The notes beneath the pieces were generated by a model. That model worked only from the letters and a program-made list of their open reading frames with translations. It did no database searches and had not been told where the DNA came from. The translations under genes were made by a program, and so were the position numbers. Below are positions 7,812-15,938 of a stretch of 64,000 bases of DNA, piece after piece (within the stretch, counting starts at the first letter, position 1; every line of letters starts with the position of its first letter). This DNA comes from RGIG7213 sp045545665 (GTDB taxonomy: Bacteria; Bacillota; Clostridia; Oscillospirales; CAG-272): the NCBI GenBank assembly GCA_045545665.1, contig JAZQBL010000025.1, positions 1 through 64,000 of the forward strand, given 5' to 3'.

Positions 7812-8660
7812 ATGTACAAGATACTCAGAAAGAAAAAACTAAATGATACCGTTACACAAATGGATATTCTCGCACCGCTTGTTGCGAAAAAAGCAAAGCC
7901 GGGGCAATTTATTATTTTGAGAGTTTCCGATATCGGTGAGCGTATTCCTCTGACCGTAGCAAAAACAGATGCTCTCGAAGGAAGCGTCAGAATAATTTTC
8001 AGTGCTGTCGGTGCAACAACAAAACAGCTTGCAGAAAAAAGCGAAAACGAATACATCAGTGACTTTGCAGGACCTTTGGGATGTCCTACGCACATCGAAG
8101 GCATAAAAAAAGCCTGCATAATAGGCGGCGGTGTCGGATGCGCTATTGCTCTGCCTATTGCCGAGGCGCTTCATGAAAAGGGAGCTGAAGTTGAAGGTAT
8201 AATAGGCTTCAGAAGCAAAGATCTTGTGATTTTGGAAGATGATTTTTCAAAATACTGCGGTCGTCTTACTGTTATGACCGACGACGGTTCGTACGGAGAA
8301 AAAGGAAACGTTACCATACCTTTGAAAGAGCTTCTTGAAAAGGGCGAGCGTTTCGACATGATCTTTGCAATAGGACCTCTCGTTATGATGAAATACGTCG
8401 TCAAAACAGCAGAACCCTTCGGAGTTCCCGTAACGGTATCCATGAATCCTATAATGATAGACGGCACAGGAATGTGCGGCGGATGCCGTCTTACGCTTAA
8501 CAGAAACGGTGAAAAAATAACAAAATTCGCCTGCGTTGACGGTCCCGATTTCAACGGATACGAAATAGATTTCGACGAGGCTGTATCAAGAGGAAATATG
8601 TACTCCGATTTTGAACGTCACGCATACGAAAAGACGTGCAATCTTTTCAGGGAAAGCTGA
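7812..8660 (+). CDS. nfnA: NADH-dependent ferredoxin:NADP+ oxidoreductase, small subunit (NfnA-like)
   Basis: A 282-residue protein of the ferredoxin-NADP reductase/dihydroorotate dehydrogenase electron-transfer-subunit type. The N-terminal FAD domain carries GERIPLTVAKTD, the central NAD-binding region has IIGGGVGCAIALPIAEAL, and the C-terminal [2Fe-2S] cysteines lie in MCGGCR and FACVDGP. Together with NfnB it couples NADH oxidation and ferredoxin oxidation to NADP+ reduction by flavin-based bifurcation. The partner gene lies 8 bp downstream. A GGAG precedes the ATG at 7812. Alone it could be mistaken for PyrK, but the adjacent large subunit settles it. Confidence 0.9.
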   Translation: MYKILRKKKLNDTVTQMDILAPLVAKKAKPGQFIILRVSDIGERIPLTVAKTDALEGSVRIIFSAVGATTKQLAEKSENEYISDFAGPLGCPTHIEGIKKACIIGGGVGCAIALPIAEALHEKGAEVEGIIGFRSKDLVILEDDFSKYCGRLTVMTDDGSYGEKGNVTIPLKELLEKGERFDMIFAIGPLVMMKYVVKTAEPFGVPVTVSMNPIMIDGTGMCGGCRLTLNRNGEKITKFACVDGPDFNGYEIDFDEAVSRGNMYSDFERHAYEKTCNLFRES

Positions 8661-8668
8661 GGTTTATT

Positions 8669-10090
8669 ATGCCAATAGATCCGAAAAAGAACGAAATGCC
8701 CACCCAATCACCCGAAGAACGTGTGCACAATTTTGACGAGGTTGCTTTGGGATACACGTATGAGCTTGCTTTAAAAGAGGCGTCCCGATGCCTTAACTGC
8801 AAAAACAAGCCCTGCGTTTCCGGGTGTCCGGTCAACGTCGATATTCCGAATTTTATAAACTGTATCAAGCAAAACGACCTTGAGGGAGCTTACCGCTGTA
8901 TTGCCGAGTCTTCTTCTCTGCCCGCCGTATGCGGAAGAGTTTGTCCGCAGGAGCATCAATGCGAAAAGGTCTGCACGCTCGGTAAAAAATTCGAGCCTGT
9001 TGCAATAGGCAGACTTGAGCGATTCGTTGCCGATGAGCATATAAAGAACAGCACGGAGCTTCCGAAAAAAGCACCGTCAAACGGGATAAAGACCGCCGTT
9101 ATCGGATCTGGACCCGCGGGTCTTTCGTGTGCAGGGGATCTTGTCAAGCTCGGTTACGACGTGACGGTATACGAAGCACTTCACACACCCGGCGGCGTTC
9201 TTGTATACGGTATTCCCGAATTCCGCTTACCGAAGTCAATAGTTGAAAACGAGATAGAAACGCTGAAAAAGCTCGGCGTTAAAATAGAAACGAATGTAAT
9301 AATCGGAAAAACGCTTACGGTAGATGAGCTGTTTGAAATGGGTTTTTCGGCTGTATTTATCGGTTCCGGCGCAGGACTTCCGAATTTTATGAACATTCCG
9401 GGCGAAAGCCTCAAAGGGGTATACTCGGCAAATGAATTTTTAACGAGAACCAACCTGATGAAGGCGTATCTTCCGTCATCCGAAACGCCTGTAATGAAAG
9501 GCGGATATGTGACAGTCATAGGCGGCGGAAACGTGGCTATGGACTGTGCAAGAACGGCATTGAGGCTCGGAGCTGACAAAGTACGCATCGTTTACAGACG
9601 TTCCATGGAAGAGCTTCCGGCAAGACGAGAAGAAGTCGAACACGCAATTGACGAAGGGGTTGAATTTCACCTTCTTACAAATCCTTTGGAATTTATTCCG
9701 TACGAAAACAAGGATGATCCCAAAGACCGAAAAAACGGCTCTGTAAAAGCGGTAAGCTGTATAAAAACCGAACTCGGCGAACCCGATGAAAAAGGAAGAC
9801 GCCGTCCGACACCGATAAAAGGCTCGGAGTTTACACTGAATACCGACACTGTAATAATCGCCGTAGGCACGTCCCCAAACCCGCTTATTAAAAATACTAC
9901 CGAAAACCTTTCGGTAAATTCAAGGGGCGGTATCATTGTAACAGAGGACGGTCTTACTTCAAGAGAAGGCGTATATGCAGGCGGAGATGCGGTTACGGGT
10001 GCCGCAACGGTCATTTCCGCAATGGGCGCAGGAAAGATAGCAGCAGCTTCCATAGATAATTATTTAAAGAGTATGCAAGAAAAGAAATGA
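8669..10090 (+). CDS. nfnB: NADH-dependent ferredoxin:NADP+ oxidoreductase, large subunit (NfnB/GltA-like)
   Basis: A 473-residue flavoprotein homologous to the small subunit of glutamate synthase and to NfnB. The N-terminal iron-sulfur domain has CLNCKNKPCVSGCP and later CGRVCPQEHQCEKVC. Two dinucleotide-binding motifs follow: VIGSGPAGLSCAGDL and VIGGGNVAMDCARTA. The C-terminus has YAGGDAVTGAATVISAMGAG. The ATG at 8669 was chosen because GAGG precedes it at good spacing; the longer frame from 8636 overlaps nfnA. No glutamate synthase large subunit is near, which favours an Nfn role over a gltBD one. Confidence 0.92.
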   Translation: MPIDPKKNEMPTQSPEERVHNFDEVALGYTYELALKEASRCLNCKNKPCVSGCPVNVDIPNFINCIKQNDLEGAYRCIAESSSLPAVCGRVCPQEHQCEKVCTLGKKFEPVAIGRLERFVADEHIKNSTELPKKAPSNGIKTAVIGSGPAGLSCAGDLVKLGYDVTVYEALHTPGGVLVYGIPEFRLPKSIVENEIETLKKLGVKIETNVIIGKTLTVDELFEMGFSAVFIGSGAGLPNFMNIPGESLKGVYSANEFLTRTNLMKAYLPSSETPVMKGGYVTVIGGGNVAMDCARTALRLGADKVRIVYRRSMEELPARREEVEHAIDEGVEFHLLTNPLEFIPYENKDDPKDRKNGSVKAVSCIKTELGEPDEKGRRRPTPIKGSEFTLNTDTVIIAVGTSPNPLIKNTTENLSVNSRGGIIVTEDGLTSREGVYAGGDAVTGAATVISAMGAGKIAAASIDNYLKSMQEKK

Positions 10091-10098
10091 GGAAACGT

Positions 10099-10920
10099 AT
10101 GAAGCTTTTTATATATCCGAATTTATCGAAGGAAAGATATATCGTCTCGTCTTTGAAATGTATAACTTCGCTTACAGATAACGGCTTTGAATGTTATTTT
10201 TCAAAAGAAGACAGTCTGACTCTTTTCAAAAAAGAATATAACGTAAGCTCACCTGCCGACTGTGATATCGTCGTGTCCGTCGGCGGTGACGGAACGGTTC
10301 TTTCTGCTTCAAAGACGGCTTTTGAATTTGACAAACCCCTTATGGGTATAAACGGAGGAAGGCTCGGGTATCTCTGCGCTTATGAGCTTGGTGAAATACA
10401 GTCGATAACCGAAAATGATATTTTATCACTTTGCCGCTCATCAAGAAGCGCCGTGTCCTTTTCGGACGGTAAAGACACATTCAAGGCATTGAACGATATC
10501 GTAATAGCTAAAGACAATTACGGCTCGGTAATAAAAACGGATGTATTTTGTGAAGGCAAAAAGCTTATGTCTTTCAGAGGTGACGGAGTTATTATCTCAA
10601 CTCCAACGGGATCGACTTCGTATAACTTTTCCGCAGGCGGACCGATACTTTCCCCCGACAGCAAATGCTTTGCCGTAACTCCCATATGTCCGCATTTGTC
10701 CGATGCAAGAACGCTCGTCGTGCCAGATACATACTCTCTTGAGATCACGGTATCCGAAAACGCTCAAAACAAAGCGTTCATTTACTGTGACGGCATAGTA
10801 TGCGGAGAGCTTTGCACATCGGTAAAAATAGAAAAATATCCGAAAGAACTCACGTTACTCGTAAAAGACTCCTGCAGTGTCGTCAACAGTGAAAAGCTTC
10901 ACAAAACCTCTTTAATATGA
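10099..10920 (+). CDS. nadK: NAD kinase
   Basis: ATP-dependent phosphorylation of NAD+ to NADP+. The 273-residue protein has the family motif VSVGGDGTVLSA, the GINGGRLGYL stretch, and the second conserved region GDGVIISTPTGSTSYNFSAGGPI. The start at 10099 has TGAGGA at good spacing; the ATG at 10087 overlaps the nfnB stop but has no such site. The position at the end of the nfnAB operon groups NADP+ synthesis with NADP+ reduction. Confidence 0.94.
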   Translation: MKLFIYPNLSKERYIVSSLKCITSLTDNGFECYFSKEDSLTLFKKEYNVSSPADCDIVVSVGGDGTVLSASKTAFEFDKPLMGINGGRLGYLCAYELGEIQSITENDILSLCRSSRSAVSFSDGKDTFKALNDIVIAKDNYGSVIKTDVFCEGKKLMSFRGDGVIISTPTGSTSYNFSAGGPILSPDSKCFAVTPICPHLSDARTLVVPDTYSLEITVSENAQNKAFIYCDGIVCGELCTSVKIEKYPKELTLLVKDSCSVVNSEKLHKTSLI

Positions 10921-10928
10921 TAAAACAA

Positions 10929-10968
10929 AATCCTTCGAATATGCAAAAAACATATCGAAGGATTTTTG
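10929..10968. terminator. Terminator after nadK
   Basis: TCCTTCGAATATG and CATATCGAAGGA form a stem with one bulged A, preceded by AAAA and followed by TTTTTG. It can terminate nadK on plus and the converging hypothetical gene on minus. Confidence 0.8.
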
Positions 10969-10993
10969 TTATAATATCATTATGACGGTGATT

Positions 10994-11560
10994 TTATCCC
11001 CACTTTACGAATTTATGTGTGAGCAGTTCACCTTTGTTTTTTTCTTCTTGAAGCTCTGTAAGTATTTCCGTAATTACATCTTCGAGGTGCTTGTTGTCGT
11101 CGTAAAATTGACCTGTTTGCGGATCGTCAAACACTCCGCAAAGATCCTTTACAAAATACGCGCCGAAGACGTGTGCAAGCAACACCTCAAAAGAGTCTTC
11201 ACTTCTGCAGCTGATCTCAAGCACTAGCGTTGAATCTTTGATCGCTTTATCAAACGGTGATTTCTCGTCAGATCCTTTTTTAAATAATCTGCCGATAAGA
11301 CCGCCCTTCTTTTTCTCGGGTTGCGGAATATGGCGGTATTCAGATGAAAAAAGTTCAAAGCCCGACAAAAAAGCTCCGTCTTCCTCATTTTCCGCAAAAC
11401 GCATATCCGTAAACTTTATTTGTATAAAACCCGTATTTTTCAAAAGATCAAACGACGGATGAAGCACAACGCATAATCCGAGAGAGTTGCAATATTCTTC
11501 AAAATCTTCTGCAGAAAAATTTTCTGCATCTTTTAAGTAAATGTAGTAATCAATACTCAT
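10994..11560 (-). CDS. Hypothetical protein
   Basis: A 188-residue soluble, acidic protein that I do not recognise. It begins MSIDYYIYLKDAENFSAEDFEEYC, has a lysine-rich patch (EKKKGGLIGRLFKKG) near residue 85, and a C-terminal part with PQTGQFYDDNKHLEDVITEI. No membrane segment, signal peptide or metal-binding motif is visible. It converges with nadK across a shared terminator. The open frame has codon use like its neighbours. Confidence 0.7.
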   Translation of the reverse strand: MSIDYYIYLKDAENFSAEDFEEYCNSLGLCVVLHPSFDLLKNTGFIQIKFTDMRFAENEEDGAFLSGFELFSSEYRHIPQPEKKKGGLIGRLFKKGSDEKSPFDKAIKDSTLVLEISCRSEDSFEVLLAHVFGAYFVKDLCGVFDDPQTGQFYDDNKHLEDVITEILTELQEEKNKGELLTHKFVKWG

Positions 11561-11662
11561 ACGATTTTATCCTTAAACAATGGTTATATAACAACGTGAA
11601 ACCGAATCCGTATTTGTCATACCAAAAAGACATTTTGCCGTTTTGTGGATTCAGTTGAAAGA

Positions 11663-11689
11663 GCGACGTGTTCCGACACGCCGCTTTTT
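11663..11689. terminator. Possible terminator between small genes
   Basis: GCGACGTGT (11663-11671) pairs with ACACGCCGC (11676-11684) around TCCG, followed on plus by TTTTTC and on minus by TCTTTC. It probably ends the minus-strand four-helix-bundle/small-protein transcript. The 11570-11750 stretch otherwise shows nothing gene-like. Confidence 0.45.
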
Positions 11690-11750
11690 CTGCGAAGAAA
11701 CGCACAAACGGTGCGTAAGTGTAGGTAAAAACGCAAAAAAGGTGCGTAAA

Positions 11751-11954
11751 TCAATAATCGGTTAACACCGCGATTCCATGTTTGTTGTATTTCGCACGAA
11801 AAACATCGGATTCTTCAAAATCACAATACATCCTCTTAAATTTCTTTATTGCCTGCTTTTTCGACCATGCTTTACAGATTGCACAGTCATCGTTTGCATT
11901 GTGTATTTCATCCCCTGCCATAGAACCGCTAATGTACAAGCAATAAACAAACAT
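11751..11954 (-). CDS. Small hypothetical protein
   Basis: About 67 residues, starting MFVYCLYISGSMAGDE. The frame is open for 20 codons further upstream, but the ATG at 11954 is preceded by AAAGGAGAG at ideal distance and overlaps the stop of the preceding gene by one base (TAATG). The protein has two cysteines spaced C-x-x-C-like (DDCAICKAW) and a basic patch (KKQAIKKFKRMYC). No function recognised. It is co-transcribed with the four-helix-bundle gene. Confidence 0.6.
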   Translation of the reverse strand: MFVYCLYISGSMAGDEIHNANDDCAICKAWSKKQAIKKFKRMYCDFEESDVFRAKYNKHGIAVLTDY

Positions 11955-12304
11955 TATTGTCTCTCCTTTGCTGTATTGATAGAAGAAATAAGCATTACTC
12001 GAATACTCGTGCAAGCGGAATCAAGTGCTTTATATTCACTTTCTTCAATGTAGTTTGTCTTATACAAAAGCTCCAACCAATATCCCGTTTCGTTTGCTTC
12101 ATTGAGTGCAATTTGAAGCTTGGCAATAAAATCTGCTTTACCGTGAGCGTATTGAGCCTCACGGATATTTGCGCCAATAGAGGTTCCGCTTCTGCCGATC
12201 TGGTTTGATATTATGGATTCTCTTTTCTCTTTGAGGACTTTTACAAGATTAATAATAGATACTGCAAAATCCATGGATTGGACAGATAATTTATCGTTTC
12301 TCAT
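11954..12304 (-). CDS. Four-helix-bundle protein (S23/23S rRNA-IVS family)
   Basis: A 116-residue protein matching the four-helix-bundle family first noticed in 23S rRNA intervening sequences. It shows SMDFAVSIINLVKVLKEK, then the hallmark QIGRSGTSIGANIREAQ, then FIAKLQIALNEANETGYWLELL. Such proteins form small oligomers, and their role is unknown. Many genomes carry them as stand-alone accessory genes. It has its own promoter and sits beside a mini-hairpin array. Confidence 0.88.
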   Translation of the reverse strand: MRNDKLSVQSMDFAVSIINLVKVLKEKRESIISNQIGRSGTSIGANIREAQYAHGKADFIAKLQIALNEANETGYWLELLYKTNYIEESEYKALDSACTSIRVMLISSINTAKERQ

Positions 12305-12325
12305 AACATCACCTCTTTTGGTATA

Positions 12326-12354
12326 AGTATATCATATTTATCTCCGCTTGTCAA
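12326..12354 (-). promoter_or_regulatory. Promoter of the four-helix-bundle gene
   Basis: TTGACA (12354-12349) and TATACT (12331-12326) on the minus strand have a 17-bp spacer. The hairpin array begins directly upstream of it. Confidence 0.8.
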
Positions 12355-12474
12355 TGAAGCATTGCCGCTGGCAATATGAAGCGAAGCGCGCATCCTCATG
12401 TGGCGAAGCCACGCTTCATAGCCGAAGGCTGCTTCATTAGCAAAGCGTCTTCATGCGCCGCAGGCGCGCTTCAT
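12354..12474. repeat. Array of triloop mini-hairpins spaced by GCTTCAT
   Basis: Four clear hairpins with three-base loops: ATTGCC-GCT-GGCAAT (12361-12375), GTGGC-GAA-GCCAC (12400-12412), AGCC-GAA-GGCT (12420-12430) and GCGCC-GCA-GGCGC (12455-12467). They are separated by GCTTCAT or CTTCAT at 12413, 12431, 12449 and 12468, a period near 18 nt. The left part carries the reverse complement ATGAAGC at 12354 and 12376. Sequences of the stems differ but pairing is kept. It is not a CRISPR array, because the repeats are too short and spacers are themselves palindromic. Confidence 0.65.
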
Positions 12475-12476
12475 TC

Positions 12477-12517
12477 AAAAAACGCACCTTTGTCGTTAGA
12501 CAAAAGTGCGTTTTTTG
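12477..12517 (-). terminator. Terminator of tRNA-Leu
   Basis: AACGCACcTTTGTC and GACAAAaGTGCGTT form a long stem around GTTA, flanked by A and T runs. It follows the tRNA-Leu 3' end on the minus strand by two bases. Confidence 0.85.
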
Positions 12518-12518
12518 T

Positions 12519-12605
12519 TGGTGCGGGTAACAGGACTTGAACCTGCACATCCTTGCGAACATAAGAACCTGAATCTTACGCGTCTGCCAATTCCGCCACA
12601 CCCGC
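12519..12605 (-). tRNA. tRNA-Leu (anticodon CAG), CCA encoded
   Basis: Class II tRNA read on the minus strand. The acceptor GCGGGTG pairs with TACCCGC, the D-arm region reads TGGCGGAATTGGCAGACGC, and the anticodon stem TAAGA/TCTTA holds loop TTCAGGT with CAG. A long variable arm is built on TGTTCGCAAGGATGT, the T-loop is GGTTCAAGTCC, and the discriminator is A followed by CCA. Its promoter lies unusually far upstream because of a duplicated segment. Confidence 0.93.
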
Positions 12606-12813
12606 ATATTTAATTGTAATTCGTGGCATCCGCTATCGCGTGACAGCTTCAAGCATAGTCGTCTTTCTCACTGCCGCTCGAAATCCTCCTTGCTTGTGCG
12701 CCTTCTCGGACTCGCTTCATCACCCACCGGGTGCGCTCGTCCTCGAAGCTGCCAATTCCGCCACACCCGCATATTTAATTGTAATTCGTAGCATCAGCTA
12801 CGGCGTGACAGCC
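12584..12813 (-). repeat. Direct duplication of the tRNA-Leu 5' part and its upstream flank
   Basis: About 65 nt comprising the first 22 nt of tRNA-Leu and 43 nt of upstream flank occur twice, at 12584-12648 and 12749-12813, with a few differences in the flank. The period is 165 nt. Between them lies about 100 nt that does not continue the tRNA. The distal copy is therefore a tRNA fragment, not a gene. It lies between the promoter and the intact tRNA and must be transcribed with it. Confidence 0.75.
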
Positions 12814-12849
12814 TTGCCCTTCACCAAAGAAACAACTATCAGCTTTAAA

Positions 12850-12878
12850 ATAATAACACAGAATAACTGTTTTGTCAA
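12850..12878 (-). promoter_or_regulatory. Promoter of tRNA-Leu
   Basis: TTGACA (12878-12873), 17 bp, TATTAT (12855-12850) on minus. No other good promoter is seen closer to the tRNA. The primary transcript would start near 12843 and carry about 240 nt of leader. Confidence 0.75.
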
Positions 12879-12910
12879 GATAAAAGGTGAAAATAATTTA
12901 TCGGTTTGTA

Positions 12911-12939
12911 TTGACATATCAGCTCTATAGGTTTATAAT
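12911..12939 (+). promoter_or_regulatory. Promoter of comEC
   Basis: TTGACA (12911-12916), 17-bp spacer, TATAAT (12934-12939): full consensus. It lies 25 bp before the comEC ATG. Confidence 0.85.
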
Positions 12940-12964
12940 AAACTAAACCAAGTTGGAGACGAAT

Positions 12965-15220
12965 ATGAAAAAGATTTTAAATCGTATAAAGGACAATGCA
13001 ATAAATAACGCCGGTGCTTTTAAAGGTCGGCCTTTTGTTTTTTGCACCGTTATTTCCGTTTCGTTTTTAATTTTATGCTTTTTATCAACCTCCTTTCGCT
13101 TGCGCTTTCTTCTTACTCTGCTGTCTTTTATATCCGCCATATTTTTCGGAACAAGCAAAAAAAGACCGTTAAAATTCGGAATTTATACAAACTACATATA
13201 CACTCTTGCTTGCATTATGTGTTTTATCTTCGGTATAGAATCAATATTCTTTTGTGACATAAACCCTCGCACCTGTGAAAAATACATAAAAGACGATGCT
13301 TTTATAACCGCTTACGCCGTTCCCGATACATCAAACAAAGTAAAGATCACAAAAATTGACGGTGACGAGGTGTCATTCTTCTGTACTTTAAACGGTGCAT
13401 ACACTCCAAAAGATTATGAAATATTCACCTGCAGAGGAAGCATCAGCAGAACAGATACACGTTCGCCTTTAAGAAATACCTATTACATCGGAAACAATAT
13501 TTTACTGACAGTAAACACAGACTATGTTCATTTGACAACAGAGCGTGCTGACACCGTATTTGCACGTTTTCACAATATCAACAGAATGGTACGTTCCTGT
13601 ATATACGAATACTGCGAAGACAACCCGGGATTTATTTCAGGTATCTTTTTAGGTAACAAAGAAGATATTCCGGCGTCGATAATGTCGGATTTTTCCCATT
13701 TGGGTATATCCCATATCATCGCCGTAAGCGGTATGCACGTTATCGCCGCATTGGCAGTGCTGTCTTTCTTCTTCAAAAAGTTTATTCCGAGCAAGTCTCT
13801 GCGTTCCTTTCTTTTGATTCCTGCCGCAATTTTTTACACACTCGTAACGGGATGCATTTATTCGGCTATACGTGCCGCCATAATGTTCGTTTTGCTCAAT
13901 GCGGCAACCGTTTTGCTAAAGCGAAGCGACTCGCTGACTTCCCTTTTCATCGCACTTTACCTTATCTGTCTTTTTCAGCCGTACGCTGTTTTTGATATAT
14001 CTCTTCAACTTTCCGTTGCCTCCACTGCAGGCATTATTATTTTCGGCGTACCCGCAAACAACAAGATACACAAATTCATTCGCTTAAAAAGCAAAAGCGT
14101 ACCAAAAAGTATTTTATACGTTTCGGATTCCGTTATAATATCTCTTTCGGCAATTTTTCCTATAATACCCTTAACCGCATACTATTTTGGGAAGACCTCA
14201 GCTTTAAGCCCTCTTATGACACTTTTGATCTCACCGTTTGTTTTGGTGATACTCTATTTTACCCCGTTTATATTCTTTCTTTCAAAAATACCCGCTCTTG
14301 CATCTTTGGCAGGTCAGGTATGTGATTCTGCAGCAGAGATATCCATCAGCATTGCCGACTTTGCATCCCGACATATAAATTTTGAAATATCGCTTGAATA
14401 TGTTTTTTCTCGGTACGTTATCGCAGGTTCTCTTATATGTTTGTTTTTGCTTCTTATTGCCGGGATAAGAAAAAAGCGTGTATTCGCATCGGCTTGCGGT
14501 ATTTTTGCCGCCGTTTATCTCATATGTATGAGTGCTTATCACATATCCGCACGAAACAACGAAGAACTTATATACGTATGCAAAGCAGATGACGTGATAT
14601 GCCATATCGAAGGAAACCGTGCTGTAGCAATCGACGTCACAAACGGTTCTCTTTCCTCTTACAACAGACTGTTTGATGAGCTGAACAAGCGCGGCATAAC
14701 AAAACTCGACACCTTAATAATAACGAGATGCAGTGAAAATCATTCACGGCTTATAGGCAATATCGTTTCAAATTACGGAATAAACAGACTTATTATTCCA
14801 AAGGGCGATCTTTATTCCGAACACGTCGGTGTGAGCGCCGAAAAAGCCGACGTGCCGTATTCATATTACAACTATGAAGACGGTCTTTCCGCACCCGAGC
14901 ACAACATAAAAGTAAGTCCTGTATACTACCTCGGACTTCCGAGAGGATGCACCGTAAAAATAAAAGATATGATGTATTCCTCGGGAAGAACGTTCGATAT
15001 TCCGACGGACGAACACTTTTCAGTGTTTATGTACGGCACTTTTTCGGATATAACGGAAATATCTCTCGTTCCCGTTGAGAACACAGACCTCGCCCTTGTT
15101 CCGTACAAAATAAAGGAAAAGCTGTTTTTCCCAAAAGAATATGACAGCTATCAAAGCAGGGTAAACGTCAAGCTTTTCAACAACACGGCAATCATTGATT
15201 TAAAAAAATTTGACGAATAG
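12965..15220 (+). CDS. comEC: ComEC/Rec2-family DNA internalisation channel protein
   Basis: A 751-residue polytopic membrane protein. The competence domain includes DNPGFISGIFLGNKEDIP and HLGISHIIAVSGMHVIAAL (the family SGxH motif), then many hydrophobic helices up to about residue 515. The C-terminal part (from ELIYVCKADDVICHIEGN) aligns with the metallo-beta-lactamase-like domain. Its expected metal motif (HxHxDH) is replaced by TRCSENHSRL, so nuclease activity is doubtful. ComEC transports single-stranded DNA across the membrane in naturally competent bacteria. The ATG at 12965 follows TTGGAG at good spacing and was preferred to the TTG at 12953. Confidence 0.88.
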   Translation: MKKILNRIKDNAINNAGAFKGRPFVFCTVISVSFLILCFLSTSFRLRFLLTLLSFISAIFFGTSKKRPLKFGIYTNYIYTLACIMCFIFGIESIFFCDINPRTCEKYIKDDAFITAYAVPDTSNKVKITKIDGDEVSFFCTLNGAYTPKDYEIFTCRGSISRTDTRSPLRNTYYIGNNILLTVNTDYVHLTTERADTVFARFHNINRMVRSCIYEYCEDNPGFISGIFLGNKEDIPASIMSDFSHLGISHIIAVSGMHVIAALAVLSFFFKKFIPSKSLRSFLLIPAAIFYTLVTGCIYSAIRAAIMFVLLNAATVLLKRSDSLTSLFIALYLICLFQPYAVFDISLQLSVASTAGIIIFGVPANNKIHKFIRLKSKSVPKSILYVSDSVIISLSAIFPIIPLTAYYFGKTSALSPLMTLLISPFVLVILYFTPFIFFLSKIPALASLAGQVCDSAAEISISIADFASRHINFEISLEYVFSRYVIAGSLICLFLLLIAGIRKKRVFASACGIFAAVYLICMSAYHISARNNEELIYVCKADDVICHIEGNRAVAIDVTNGSLSSYNRLFDELNKRGITKLDTLIITRCSENHSRLIGNIVSNYGINRLIIPKGDLYSEHVGVSAEKADVPYSYYNYEDGLSAPEHNIKVSPVYYLGLPRGCTVKIKDMMYSSGRTFDIPTDEHFSVFMYGTFSDITEISLVPVENTDLALVPYKIKEKLFFPKEYDSYQSRVNVKLFNNTAIIDLKKFDE

Positions 15221-15269
15221 AATTTGCATTTCCGTCCGATAATCCTCCTATAAAGTTCAGGAGGTACTT

Positions 15270-15938
15270 ATGTCGGAAGAAATGAAAAACGAAACACCGT
15301 CCGGTGTAAACGACGGAATGGCATATATCGGTGACGATAACTTTGTGATCGACTGTATAACGGTCATCGGACAAGTCGAAGGACATTATTCATTACCGCA
15401 AGGGCAAAAAGCAACAAAATACGAGCATCTCATTCCGAGAATAACAGCGTGCGAAGAAAACGACAAAATAGACGGTCTTTTACTCGTTTTGAACACCGTC
15501 GGCGGAGACGTCGAGGCAGGTCTTGCAATAGCAGAGCTTGTTGCGACGATGAAGAAGCCGACCGTTTCGCTCGTTCTCGGCGGCGGTCATTCCATAGGAA
15601 TACCGCTCGCGGTAAGTGCAAAAAGATCGTTTATCGTCCCCTCTGCCACTATGACTCTCCATCCTGTCAGAATGAACGGGCTTGTTATAGGAGTCGAACA
15701 AAGCTTTGAATATTTTAAGCGTATGCAGGAAAGGGTAAACGATTTTATTTGTCTCAACTCAAGCATAGAACGCGAAAAACTCGAACAAATGATGTACTCC
15801 ACAAACGATATAGCCGCCGACATAGGCACGATAATAACGGGAAAAACGGCTGTCGAATACGGTCTTATAGACGAACTCGGCGGAATATCCTCCGCCCTTT
15901 CATCACTGCGCATCCTTGCTAAAAAACAGAAAGAATAA
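15270..15938 (+). CDS. tepA: ClpP-fold protease TepA (translocation-enhancing, spore-associated)
   Basis: A 222-residue serine protease of the ClpP fold. It shows LNTVGGDVEAGLAIAELV, the nucleophile region LGGGHSIGIP with Ser108, and the catalytic His131 in TMTLHPVRMNG. This spacing and the GGHSIG(V/I)P variant are typical of TepA/YmfB-like proteins of spore formers, not of housekeeping ClpP. A ribosome binding site (AGGAGG) precedes the ATG. In Bacillus the protein is linked to degradation of spore proteins or to secretion; its role here is inference. Confidence 0.85.
   Translation: MSEEMKNETPSGVNDGMAYIGDDNFVIDCITVIGQVEGHYSLPQGQKATKYEHLIPRITACEENDKIDGLLLVLNTVGGDVEAGLAIAELVATMKKPTVSLVLGGGHSIGIPLAVSAKRSFIVPSATMTLHPVRMNGLVIGVEQSFEYFKRMQERVNDFICLNSSIEREKLEQMMYSTNDIAADIGTIITGKTAVEYGLIDELGGISSALSSLRILAKKQKE

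Noticed and set aside
7637..7846. Open frame covering the cloverleaf element
   Set aside because: It follows the hairpin stems, has no ribosome binding site and runs into nfnA in another frame.
11954..12304. Toxin-antitoxin pair of the four-helix-bundle gene and its small neighbour
   Set aside because: Gene sizes and overlap are suggestive, but neither protein matches a known toxin or antitoxin family.
12354..12474. CRISPR array
   Set aside because: Repeat units are only 6-7 nt with palindromic spacers of about 11 nt, and no cas genes are present.
12437..12652. Open frame across tRNA-Leu on minus
   Set aside because: It contains the whole tRNA and terminator; chance open frame.
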